Shown here piece by piece: positions 34,795 to 45,097 of a DNA stretch of 64,000 nt. This DNA is from Tenodera sinensis (Eukaryota > Arthropoda > Insecta > Mantodea > Mantidae): assembly GCA_030765045.1 (NCBI GenBank), contig CM060961.1, positions 139,611,564-139,675,563 of the forward strand. Reading direction: 5' to 3'. The notes below the pieces were generated by a model. That model was not told the origin of the DNA. It was given only the letters and a program-made list of their open reading frames with translations, and ran no database searches. A program made the position numbers and the translations under genes. How positions within the stretch are numbered: the first letter of the stretch is position 1; every line of letters starts with the position of its first letter.

Positions 34795-35240
34795 TGTCAA
34801 ATGTACAATAACTGAATATATGTTGTATAAGAACTGAATATGTGTTGTACAATAACTGAATATATATTGTATGATAACTGGATATATTGTGTAATAACTG
34901 AACATGTTGTGTAGTAACCAAATATGTTGTACAATAACTGAATATATATTGTATAATAACTGAATGTGTATTGTATAATAACAACATATGTGAGATGATA
35001 ACTGGATATATTGTACAATGACTGAATATGTATTGTATAATAATTGGACATGTGAAATAACTAAATGTGTTGTACAATAACTGAATATGTATTGTATAAT
35101 AATTGGACATGTTGTGAAATAACTAAATGTGTTGTACAATAACTGAATATGTATTGTATAATAATTGGACATGTTGTGTAATAACTAAATGTGTTGTACA
35201 ATAACTGGATATGTATTGTATAATAACTGAATGTATTGTG
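34795..35240. repeat. Short-unit tandem repeat array in element 4
   Basis: Units such as TTGTACAATAACTGAATATG and TATTGTATAATAATTGGACA are repeated for about 445 bp. The higher-order block around TTGGACATGTTGTGAAATAA recurs near 35043, 35103 and 35163, so larger 60-bp units are superimposed. Confidence 0.85.
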
Positions 35241-35320
35241 TGGTAATCGAATATGTGAAATTTATAGACATGCTGTATCATGTCAAAACAAAAGACAAAG
35301 ACAAACAGTGAAGAAGACTG

Positions 35321-35323
35321 TAA

Positions 35324-35363
<40 letters not shown>

Positions 35364-35364
35364 T
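35321..35364. repeat. A-tract followed by (AT)n
   Basis: About 20 A residues then about 12 AT dinucleotides, inside element 4 between the tandem array and the 3' LTR. Confidence 0.9.
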
Positions 35365-35464
35365 TGTACAAAGTGATTGAATCATAGGAGTAGGGAGAAG
35401 TATTGTATTGTGTTTCAAGATTGTAAATATAGGTGACAACTTGAAAAACAAAACAAGGGGCATA

Positions 35465-36000
35465 TGAGACAGAATATTGATCAACAGAAAATCGTTCATG
35501 TAAATATTTTTGTAAGAGTGTGTAAATTTCTAATTCTTTTAATTTGGGTGTATCAGGGACTTATTTTTCAATATCCAAGATAGCCAATGTTTTCTTGTCA
35601 CTTCGTGTTCAACCAATGAGAACTGTTGCGCGGATGAATACATAAGAATGGCGGTGTTGCGTCATACCGACGCCAGGAACTAGTTTCATTAGCGTCTGTG
35701 AGCTCAAATTGAAAGGATGTGTTTTTCTTTTATAGCGCGTGAACATGTAACTTTCACCCAAACCTTTATACAGTGTAGATTCTACCAAACTGTGAAGATT
35801 GTTGATTAACTAATATGGTGCTAAAAAGTGTAAATTTACGAATAAATATGTTGTGATAAAAGGAACGTTGATTTATGCATTCCATTCTGTAACCATCGAC
35901 CCTGAAGATAAGAGTAGCGTCTGCTATCAAACTATTACATCATTCACTAAAAAACATTATTCCTGCTGCTATGTACAGAACTATTATAAAATCCGCACCA
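35465..36000 (+). repeat. Element 4 3' LTR
   Basis: 536 bp, paired with 30883-31417 and followed by AAAT. Confidence 0.9.
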
Positions 36001-36004
36001 AAAT

Positions 36005-37498
36005 GATGAATCATGGATGCACTACAATATACTTGAAACAATTCAGCAATCTTAACAATAGATGCACCAAGACAACACCAACAACAAAGTTGTGAAATTG
36101 GCTGGAAGATCATGGTGTCAGTTTTCTATAATACCAAAATAAGCTTGTTATAGCTGTCGCAAAATTTAATAGTGACTGGCTCAACACAAAATCCAATCAC
36201 AGGCTTGCCACGCCTTGCAGTATTGCGTGGTTAAACACACTATGATATCAGGTTGAACAGCTAATGATATAGATATCATTTGCATTCACAAAATGTATTT
36301 TTATAACAGGAAAAAGAATAGTAATAGTTAATTATCAACCACCTTTAAATTTTACATCTACCTAATTTATCACTGCATCATATTATGCTAACTTTCTGGA
36401 CAAACTGAAGTGGGGTATAATTTACTGTTACATCCATCTTATTCCATTGACTTAGCTCCATCTGATTACTTAGTGAAAAGACATTTTTTTCCAGTGAACC
36501 TGAACTTGAACAGTCTGTTGAGGACTTTTTGCTGGCCTGGAGGAATTTGACTTTTGTGACAGGATAAAGGTAAATGGAACATCTCAAGACCAAGTGCACT
36601 GTCAAGGGAAACCATGTTGAAAAATACGTACAATTTCAAAAATCTGTGGCATCATTTTGTGCTTCACTCCCATAGGTTTTCAAATGACCTGTATAACATC
36701 ATGTTAGCTACATTCAACACATATTCAATAAAAATATATTGAATTACAGCATAAAAGATGTAATCGCACCAAACAAAACAGCAGACACACACCAATCAGA
36801 TTACAATCATTGTGAAAAAAATCTGCATTGGCAAGGGGAAAAAATCTGGAAACTAGTTTAAGGAAAACTTTAAGTATGTAAAAAATGGACACAGTGAAAA
36901 ACCAGCAATTTCCATGTACTTTTTTAATGAAATGCACGATAGAGATCCCTAATCACAACTTCTAAAACACCTAATTGGCAAATACATAATTCACTAGATG
37001 AGAATAAATTAAGGATAAAGTGTCCAACTTTGAACTCCTGTGAATATTTCCTCAGAATGTTCTTGGAGGCATTACTAGACAAAATACTATCAGGGTGCCA
37101 TCACCAATGAAGCAGTTAATTTCTAATTAATAACAGAAGAAACTATCTCAAAGATGTTCTTTGTAATTATGCATAAGCAATGCAATAGTTGTCCTCAAAC
37201 ACCTCACTAGATTAATTTTGTAAAAACATTATTATTTATAAACTTCTTTGTTAGGAAAATCAAGTTTACTATTTATCCAGTTTTCATTTTTAGCAAGTTC
37301 TCTTTCACTTACCCAAATCTGTCCTCTTCCCCCTCTACATTTGCTTTTTATTTCTTTGCTTTATTTCAGAGAATTATAAAACATGTAATGGAAATTTTCA
37401 GTGGAATACAAGACTTTCTTTACCTACTCTAAGTATGGTGTAGATAAAGTAATAGTCATCTAAAACTAAAAATACTTGAAATCATATAAAATATTAAC
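36005..37498. other. INO80B intron sequence with no recognised feature
   Basis: No supported gene or repeat boundary. Confidence 0.3.
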
Positions 37499-37599
37499 CT
37501 TGTCCTTTTCCCTTTTCTCATCTGCCAATTGTTTCCGTTTTTGTGATTTCAAGGCAGCCTTTTGGAGAGCTTCTGCAGTCATTACTTTTTCCTTATAAC
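37499..37599 (-). CDS. INO80B: INO80B-like gene, internal exon
   Basis: 101 bp, acceptor CTCTCACACAG and donor AAG|GTTAAT, phase 1 to phase 0. Encodes GYKEKVMTAEALQKAALKSQ then a Lys/Arg/Glu-rich run ending EKREKDK. This is a charged helix that leads into the ERLLKKQ segment of the next exon, as in INO80B proteins. The split glycine codon G|GT joins it to 42346-42478. Confidence 0.75.
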
Positions 37600-39283
37600 C
37601 TGTGTGAGAGAAATTGTGTGTTAAAATACATTAGAGAAAAGACTGATACCAATATTAGATATGTCAAGTTGTTTAGACATTATACATGTAAATATTGTAT
37701 ATGCAATGTAATTGTCGAAATTGTATTTCTTAATTCATGTCCTGAGGTTATTGTAATTGAAAGGAAATATGTTCGAGGGCAATTATAATTCTATGGTTGA
37801 GGCATCACAATCAATAACGAAAGTATCCAATCAATCATGACTGCTATGCCCGTAACTAGGGCAGTAATGAATCATTACTAGCGATATATGTGTTGCAAGT
37901 GACGGTTGCACATCAGTGCTACCAAATAGGAAATTTGCCGGTAATCCAACAACGTTGGATATATCATTGAGGAATGTCAGATTGAATACACACGCAGTCA
38001 TATTGTGAACATTTATAAATACCTACAAAACAGGATACTATTCTTACACAACCAGGAAGAACTCAAATGCAATAGCTTTGGGACTCAAAAGTGTTACTTA
38101 TTGTAAAAGGTGAAGTTAATTTGTGAATCTATTGCGAGTTAATGGCAATAAAATTGAATTAGCGGAAAACTTGAACATTTATTACTAATAATAACAATAA
38201 TACCTCGCCCTTATTTGTCTACTTGTACCAATAACTCCCTTACGATAAGACTCATCACTACTACATCACTAAAAACACTTATAAAACTGCTACACCTGTT
38301 ATTGAAATAAACATTATTTTAAATATAAAGCTTTATTTTATTTTGAGTAAGACAAAACCACTACTAGCACCATCCATAATCATGAACTGTAGACGAGTTA
38401 CTGAGCTATTCTACAGAAATTTTGTATCAAAAGATAAAACTTTTAATTCAATATTAAGTATTGGTACCAGATTTCATCACATCTCAGCATTTTTTAAGTT
38501 TTCTTCCTAACGAAAAACACACTGTGCCATCATTATGGGAGTTATACTATACTATATGGGAGTTATATTATACAAAGAAATTATTTGACTGACCATGTTA
38601 ATTTTCAGCAACTAGTGCATGGTAATGGGAGTAAGAGCAAGTTTGAGCATATTGAAGCATAGCCATGTTAAGCTGTTTGTAGTTGAAAAGGAACAAGAAG
38701 GGAAAACAAAAGTGACACTGACACTGCACTGCATACACCTACAATACTGTTTTTTACAACACTGCTGAATCTTGAATACTTTTTTAACTGGAGCCGAAAT
38801 CAGACTACTGAACCAGTACGTAATTTGGCCCTTTCTGCAGTTTGATTACCATTCTGTTGTCTTACTTTAAAACCTGCTATATAAGTTTCTGTATTTTTCT
38901 GATGTTTCACAAAATAGGCACTCATTAGAGTAACTACAGAAACAAACAGCCATGCACAATTAAAGAATAACATGGTTATTCACTTTGTGTGTGCTAACCA
39001 AATAGTTCACATGCCTTGCAGTTTCATTCGCTTATTGCTTAGTTGTGTGTGCTAATTCCTGATCTTAACATACTTGAACAAGTCAGATTCACTTCAGAAG
39101 TCAGCAAACTGATGGCATCAACAATGAGCAATACATTACAATATGCCACATACTCTGTACTCTCTCCCGTGAACCTAAAAGGTTGCAGTGGCAGCATGTT
39201 ATTTTTAATATTTCTCAATAGTGAATAACCTGAAATATTAATGTGATGAATATACAGTGAAATGCTTAGGTCCTAATTGCTTG
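37600..39283. other. INO80B intron sequence with no recognised feature
   Basis: AT-rich. No coding motif or clear repeat end was found. Confidence 0.3.
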
Positions 39284-39600
39284 TCTTTAAACCAAGGTGC
39301 AATCATTATGCAAAGGTGATGATTATGTGATGAAATACAGCATATGAGTAGGTTAGAGTCTTAACTCACATGATCCAAAAATACAAAATGGAGGTAGCAC
39401 TATGTTACAAGTCAGTTTTCTGCGTAGAATATGATTCCAGAGAAATTTGGTTTCATTTCTCACTTGATCCATGTTTAAATAGGCTACAAACTTTCCGGTT
39501 TTAGTTAAAAGTCTCATGATCCTTTGGATCTTGTGAGTTTTCTTCCATTGCTTTTTCGACCAATCAGCGATGGTAGTTCCCTCACCTCTCTTCACTCTTT
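39284..39600 (-). repeat. Diverged dispersed repeat, second copy
   Basis: Resembles the first 300 bases of the window in the same order. The minus strand has an 80-codon open piece (39353-39595) with no recognised motif. It may be an old DNA transposon end. Confidence 0.3.
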
Positions 39601-40463
39601 GCCATAGTACTGCTCTGTACTTAGGTTAAGGAAGGACTGTGTTCCCAGATTTTTATCAATACCACCAAGTTCAGCAATTAAATTGTAAAGCTTTTCACAT
39701 ATATAGTGATGGAAGAAAAAGTGTCACCTATTGAATCATGGAAGTGTGCAGCTGTGGAAAAGAAATCAAGCGAAATTAGCAAGGCTGCCAGCAGAAGTTG
39801 CAATCCATCAAGTTGCAAAGATACCTAAAATAAGCTTTAATGTTCCTAAACAGTGTTTAATTTTGATTGATTGTTTAATTTATTTCAGTGGTCAGCTAGC
39901 TCCTACTGTTGGTGACATTCAAGTGTCCTTAAATGTTTACCTTGAAAAGTCACACATTCCAAATTATACCCTGGGAGAGCTAACCTGGCACTTGACAGCC
40001 ATGTCACTCATGTGGCTCATAAAGGGCAGGTAAGGGGGCTTGGCATGTCACATCCCATCATGTTACAAATACACCATGTGACTATCCGAGTTCAGAGGTG
40101 TGCTCCCTCCCAATGTTGCAATATGTATGTGTATTTCTGACTTCTGCCTTCTGCGTGTTTTGCTGCTTGCAACAATATATTGTTTGATTGTTTAACAAGT
40201 GCAGAGTGAAAGAAGGTGACTTACGGACGAATTGCATACAACAATGTCTCTAGAGGGATTGTAATTTTATTATTGCATATACTTTATATAGTTTACTGCT
40301 GCATATTTCAGTGTTGTTGCATTCGTAACAGATTTTAGTGGTCCCGGTTATGCTGTGTTTTGTTTAAAAATGGCTTATAGTCCTGGTAAAACTAAAAAGC
40401 TGGGTGCAGGAATAACCCTAAAAAGTCAGGCCCCGGAGATGGTATGTGCCGTAAGAGAATACT

Positions 40464-40973
40464 TTGAAAAAGAAAAGGACAATGGTAGATAATTGTATTT
40501 TTAAAAAGTTTACTTATCATCCATGGGCCAATAAAAAATTTACAAAGATTTTTAAAGAATATGGAATAAATTTGGTCCCTCAAAATAAATTTAACATACA
40601 AAATTTACTAAATTTTTCTAAAAAAGATAAAATACCAAATTATAAAAAATCTGGCATTTATCAATTTAGCTGTTTGGATTGCGATAAGATTTATATTGGT
40701 AAAACTAAACGTCATTTAGAAACCAGAATAAAATAGCATTTTAGAAATATTAAATATAAACAAACTGAGAAATCAGCTGTGGCAGATCATTTTTGGTCAT
40801 TTAACCATGAAATTAATCCAGAAGTTAAATTATTAAAACAATTAAGTGGACCTATAGATTTAATGGTTTGGAAAAAAATATTTATTTTAAAAAACAGGAA
40901 CCGTGTTATGAACTTTGAATTACCTTCTATAGATTGTGTTTATAGATTTTTGTTTTCTGAGATTGGTAATTAA
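40464..40973 (+). pseudogene. Penelope-like element fragment, GIY-YIG endonuclease domain
   Basis: Reads NYKKSGIYQFSCLDCDKIYI then GKTKRHLETRIK, a stop (TAG 40734-40736), and in the same frame HFRNIKYKQTEKSAVADHF. GIY.F.C..C...YIG.T...L..R...H is the GIY-YIG nuclease signature with the paired cysteines typical of Penelope-like retroelements. There it lies C-terminal to the reverse transcriptase and makes the target-site cut. The tail ILKNRNRVMNFELPSIDCVY also fits. The reverse transcriptase is missing, so this is a 5'-truncated copy. Confidence 0.8.
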
Positions 40974-41061
40974 AATGAGCATCAGTATCTATGTTTTTTG
41001 TTTTCAGAGATTAGTGATTAAAATGAACATCTGTAGCTTTGGTAACAAATTTGTTGTATAG

Positions 41062-41092
41062 CTTTGAGAATGAGTTGGAGTCAACTCGAAAC
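41062..41092 (+). other. Degenerate hammerhead ribozyme motif after the Penelope-like fragment
   Basis: GAGTTGGAGTCAACTCGAAAC contains a perfect 6-bp stem (GAGTTG/CAACTC) with a 4-nt loop followed by GAAAC. This is stem II plus the conserved GAAA box of a hammerhead. The expected CUGAUGA before it reads TGAGAATGA, so the core is damaged. Hammerheads are known at ends of Penelope-like elements. Confidence 0.45.
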
Positions 41093-41307
41093 TTTAGTCA
41101 GCAATTTGCAGCAAAAACTTGCAACATTACTAAGATAGGTAAGTGAAGTTTTTAGTTTCTAATTTGTTCTTACTTTAGAATATGTTGACTGTTCCAGCCA
41201 CTCATAGGTTTCGCTGTGTAAAGTCATTGATGAAGATGTCACAGAGTGTGATCAATTTTCATGTGAACACTCAGTCAGACTGATCCAAGTTCTGCAGTTC
41301 AGTTTCA

Positions 41308-41308
<1 letters not shown>

Positions 41309-41366
<58 letters not shown>
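41309..41366. repeat. (TG)n microsatellite
   Basis: About 28 TG dinucleotides, ending in CGCGCGCACGCATG and a G-rich patch. Confidence 0.95.
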
Positions 41367-41372
<6 letters not shown>

Positions 41373-42345
41373 CACGCATGTGTGGGGGAGGGGGGAGGGG
41401 CTAGTGCTCAGGGTTTATCAACAAAGCCATTCTCCTCCTTGCTAGGGCCCCGGCCGGAACTGGGAGTAGCACCAGTACTGAGCTGGGCACCAGAGAGGTG
41501 GGGGAAGGTGAATTGGCAGAGGCAGCACCAGGAAGGTATTGTAACAGTAGTCGAAGTACCTGAGGTGGGGTGAATATAGTTTTGACTATTGCATGGGACA
41601 GGTCGTCAAGTCAGTATGCAGCTTACCGGAACAATTATTATTGACAATTTTGTGAACACGCGAGTTATTCTCTACATGTATTTTGATTATCCTTGTGTAC
41701 ATTTACCAATAATTGGTACAGTAGATCGGGCAGTAGAAATTTGCAGTACCACCTCTAAGGTAGCATCACACAGAGACCTCCTGCTTTTACTTTTATTTAA
41801 ATTCATAATTGAAAAGTCTTTTTGCATGCATATGTTGTACCAAAAATTGACACAAATTTTAAGGCAAGGTTGTGAATTTTGGGAAACTCGTGTTAACACC
41901 TTTGTGTAATTTAATTAGATCACAGTTGTAGTGGTAGTACCTATCTATTAGAATTGTGCTGCACTTTAGTTTTATCAGCTCTGTTTGGAAATTTGATGGT
42001 GTTTTTCCAGGACGTGCTGAAAATGCAGTCATAAACATTTCAAGCTTAGGTGCCATATCGTTAATTGCTTTGACAAATTAAGCATTGGGCCTTCCCTTCA
42101 GTATTGCCAAAAAAATAAAAATCTTCCCATGAAGAATTAAACGAAGAAGTTATAATAACTACTCTGCTATCTGCTATATCCTATTTACACCACCTCTGTG
42201 TTGAGAAGAGTGAGAGAAACACAATGCTACTCTTCCTGTCTGTGGTACACATGCAGTCCCAGTGGCTGCTATGTGGGGAAGGCTGCTGAGTGCATCCTGG
42301 CACATCCCAGCACTAAGTGCTCGAGTTGGAAAGGCTTGCTCTTAC
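41367..42345. other. INO80B intron sequence with no recognised feature
   Basis: GC-richer around 41400-41570, otherwise AT-rich. No supported gene. Confidence 0.3.
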
Positions 42346-42478
42346 CTGAAGGAAGGGCCAGAAGTTGCTCTCCACCAGGACTTGGCTCTTTGTCGGTTTT
42401 TCTTTCAAACATGGCCCTTTGTCTTGCAGTCATTAACTTTGGATCTTTTGGTTTAATTTTCTTCAGCTCATCATCAAC
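42346..42478 (-). CDS. INO80B: INO80B-like gene, upstream-most exon found
   Basis: 133 bp, acceptor with a T-rich tract and TTTAG, donor CTTCAG|GTAAGAG, phase 0 to phase 1. Encodes VDDELKKIKPKDPKLMTARQ then RAMFERKTDKEPSPGGEQLL. The K..D.KLMTARQRAMFER segment fits the region just before the PAPA-1 domain in INO80B, where LTARQRA-type sequence is usual. The gene's first exon or exons, expected to encode a Lys/His-rich N-terminus, were not found to the right and may lie beyond the window. Confidence 0.78.
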
Positions 42479-43178
42479 CTAAATAAAAAAAAAAATGCTT
42501 TTACTCTCAAACTAATAACTTACATGAGCAAAATATAACTGCTGCAACAATTGATATTTTCTTTCTAAATACAAACTGTTCTGGAACAAGAATGTTATAT
42601 GATTCCAGATTCTGGTGTAATCGGTTTTACGTAACTCATTCAAATACCTTTGGGAAGGTGGGTAATAGAGAAGTTGACTTGTAGTTAACCATTTTAATCT
42701 TTTTGCCTGATAAATTACATAAATAACTCTTAGAGTGCTAATAGCTTCAGCAGAGTATTTTATTATTTTGTTGAATATTTCATTGTAGCCTGTGCTGTCT
42801 TTTAATTTAAGTGATTTTACAGTAGCTAAAATTTGCCTTTTGTTGTGGATATTGTCTTGAAACTAGGGAATTTCCTTGTAATAGCTTTAATATTTTTATA
42901 GTAGTTTCTATGTTACTGTTGTTTAACTTTATGTTTGTGGCTAGATTTATAAAGAAATTATTGAATTCATTTGCAATTTTGGGTGTGTCTTTGATTTTGC
43001 AAAATATTTCTACAAGGGAAAGACATGTAATTATTACTGTGTGTTCTATTTCCTTTCATTTTATTCTATTATTCCATATGCTTCTTACTTTATTTTTGTA
43101 TTATACTGATGTGCCTTTGCACCAATAATAGCTCTACCAAGAATATTGCACTATTTTCTGTAATAGGCTTTTAGCTCC
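42479..43178. other. Intron sequence with no recognised feature
   Basis: AT-rich, nothing supported. Confidence 0.3.
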
Positions 43179-43182
43179 CTAG

Positions 43183-44349
43183 TGAGGCGATATTTTCCGC
43201 ATAAGCCCTCTGGAATGGTTAAATGCAAAGTTATAGAGGCAGCGGAAAAAGCCCCCTAAAATTAGAAATGATTTTTATAGTCGGCAAAAATGTGCATATT
43301 CAATTGTTCTTCTTCTTAAATAGCTTGTTTTGGCATCAGATGGAAAATGCAAAGTACATATATGATTTGGAAGTCTATATACAGTGTTGAACTGAATGAA
43401 TATTGTGTAGTGGAAGATAATTGAAATAATAACACAAAGGACAAATATATAGTTTTGTTATGCAGCGCAAGAATAGAAGAGAATTACGAACTTACAATTA
43501 CACGTAGTCCAAGTTCGGGAAGTTTAAACCCCATAGCATGTGATAGAAAGGATGCCAATCCAGGAAAATTGTGGAATATATTTATCATATAACAGAACAA
43601 TAAATCAACTTTTAATGTGGAACTGAAAATTAATCTACTGGGCTTCTTCTTCCCAGACGTTTCGTCGGCGACTACGTCAGACATCATCAGTGGCAGCAAG
43701 GTTGAAGTATCCTGGAGGAGATTTCAACAACAACTGTGCTGCTTTCTCTGTAGGATGCGGTATTTATATCAGTGGCTGGAACGGAGGTCTGTTGTGATTG
43801 GTCCGGATGGGCAACGGGCTGGACCAATGTTGGTGGCATGTTGTGATCTGCTGGCGTCTGATTGGCTTGTGTGGAGTTCTTGATTTTTGCTTTAGTTAGT
43901 GCTGTTTGCCATAATCTGTTAAGTTTAAGGCCTTTCTCCTTGCGATTGAAGTTGTTTTTATGCTTTTGTATTTCGATGGCTTCACGAAATAAACGAGAAT
44001 AGTAGTGGGACGTTGAGGCTAGAATATGATGTTTTTGTACCGGATGACGTAGACCACGGCCTATAAGCCCGGAATATATTGTTTCTAGTATTGATACCGG
44101 CCGTGAAAGCCTTCGAATTTCAATGAAAATTAATCTTTGTAAATAAAGTGCTGACCCGTACCACGCCCTGGATACGAAGGAAATAGAAAAAAGAGTTGTT
44201 CACGCTTACCGCTGTTCTAGTCCGGCTGAATGAAATTACCACACCCATACCACACAGTTAATGGTACTCCAGCTCTTCATCATTATATAAAATCTGTTAC
44301 AAAATTGGAACACCAACGTGTGGCTTGTGAGTAAAATAAATATGTTCCA
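43183..44349 (+). repeat. Element 5 5' LTR (interrupted)
   Basis: Matches 52873-53537 along its length except for the Penelope-like insertion at 43637-44123. It ends GTTCCA two bases before the primer site. Confidence 0.88.
43637..44123 (-). mobile_element. Penelope-like element 3' fragment with hammerhead-like terminus
   Basis: 487 bp, absent from the partner LTR and flanked by 13-bp duplications TGAAAATTAATCT (43624-43636, 44124-44136). The minus strand encodes YYSRLFREAIEIQKHKNNFN then RKEKGLKLNRLW, the C-terminus typical of Penelope-like proteins just after the GIY-YIG domain. It ends with CTGATGATGTCTGACGTAGT...GACGAAACGTCTGGG (43651-43690), a hammerhead-type core with a stem III of CTGGG/CCCAG. 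The insert boundary falls at the expected self-cleavage position. A 5'-truncated insertion. Confidence 0.8.
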
Positions 44350-44351
44350 AA

Positions 44352-44375
44352 TGGCACCCAACGTGGGGCTTCGAA
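44352..44375 (+). promoter_or_regulatory. Primer binding site of element 5, tRNA-Lys
   Basis: TGGCACCCAACGTGGGGCTT then CGAA. It matches the complement of the tRNA-Lys(CUU) 3' end with one mismatch in the first 18 bases. Confidence 0.8.
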
Positions 44376-44558
44376 TTGGGTCAATGTGAGAAATGAAGAA
44401 ACCCAAGGATAACAGAAGTGGTAAAAGAGTAAAGAAAGAAGAAACGAGGAAATCCAAGGACAGCGGAGGTCGTAAGAAGAAAGAAGAAATCAGTGAAGTT
44501 CAATGTTTAACAAGTAAGACTGTTCTAATTATATGTAAAATTAAAAAAGCAAAAAAAC

Positions 44559-44584
44559 AAAAAAAAAAAAAAAAAAAAAAAAAA
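44559..44584. repeat. Poly(A) tract
   Basis: A run of about 26 A residues in element 5's interior after a Lys-rich open segment. It may be a retroposed tail or simple-sequence expansion. Confidence 0.8.
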
Positions 44585-44875
44585 CCTTAATTTTGAATAA
44601 TAGATTGAATGATATTAAGGAATAGGGAATTAGTAGGAAAGATGGAGAATGTTAAAGACTTAGATGATAGTGAAGAGAGAGAGAAGGGTGAAAAATCTCA
44701 TGTGTTGCACTCACATGACTTTCTCTACTCTTGCACTAACCATTCTTACAAATTCTTATTCCTATATCTTCGTGTTAGTTAAGATAAACTTTTGTACAAC
44801 TTATCTTATTGCTAATTTCCTTGTAGGTGCAAAGGGAATGTTAGAATACAGTAGGCTTTGTGCGACAGTCAAATG

Positions 44876-44889
44876 TTTTAAAGCTTTGA
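44876..44889. repeat. 14-bp target site duplication, left
   Basis: TTTTAAAGCTTTGA, repeated at 50917-50930. Confidence 0.92.
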
Positions 44890-44909
44890 TTAGATTCGAT
44901 TTGGTTTAA

Positions 44910-44939
44910 GGGCGCTCAACTTCTAGGTCATCAGCGCCC
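44910..44939 (-). other. 3' terminal hairpin of the non-LTR element
   Basis: GGGCGCT...AGCGCCC, a 7-bp perfect stem with a 16-nt loop containing GATGACC. It lies about 20 nt from the element's 3' end. A degenerate relative is seen at 61198-61235. Such 3' hairpins can be recognised by the reverse transcriptase (inference). Confidence 0.7.
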
Positions 44940-45097
44940 TTAACAGATTCATGGCAATAAGCCAGATATAAATTTCACTCAAAAAATAAAAATACTAGCA
45001 ACAAGAAAAATATACTAAGGTAAAAAGCAGTGGCAATAGCCAGATATGAAACAAGGTGATAAATATGTCCAAAATCAGAAACAGATAACTAAAAATT

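Larger units (their letters stand above)
30883..36000 (+). mobile_element. Element 4: complete gag-only LTR retrotransposon, 5118 bp
   Basis: LTRs 30883-31417 and 35465-36000 differ by eye at about four positions, and AAAT target duplications lie at 30879-30882 and 36001-36004. The interior has a primer site, gag with one frameshift, integrase-tail remnant, non-coding region, long tandem-repeat array, an A-tract plus (AT)n run, and the polypurine tract AACAAGGGGCATA. It lies in the 7.7-kb intron of the INO80B-like gene, antisense to it. Confidence 0.93.

Noticed and set aside
34795..35240. CRISPR array
   Set aside because: Units are contiguous and degenerate with no unique spacers, inside a eukaryotic retroelement.
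41310..41573. Open frame beginning with alternating Cys-Val
   Set aside because: Translation of the (TG)n microsatellite; no independent coding evidence.
44393..44590. N-terminal Lys-rich exon of INO80B
   Set aside because: It lies on the plus strand, right behind the primer site of element 5, and runs into a poly(A) tract, so it belongs to that element.
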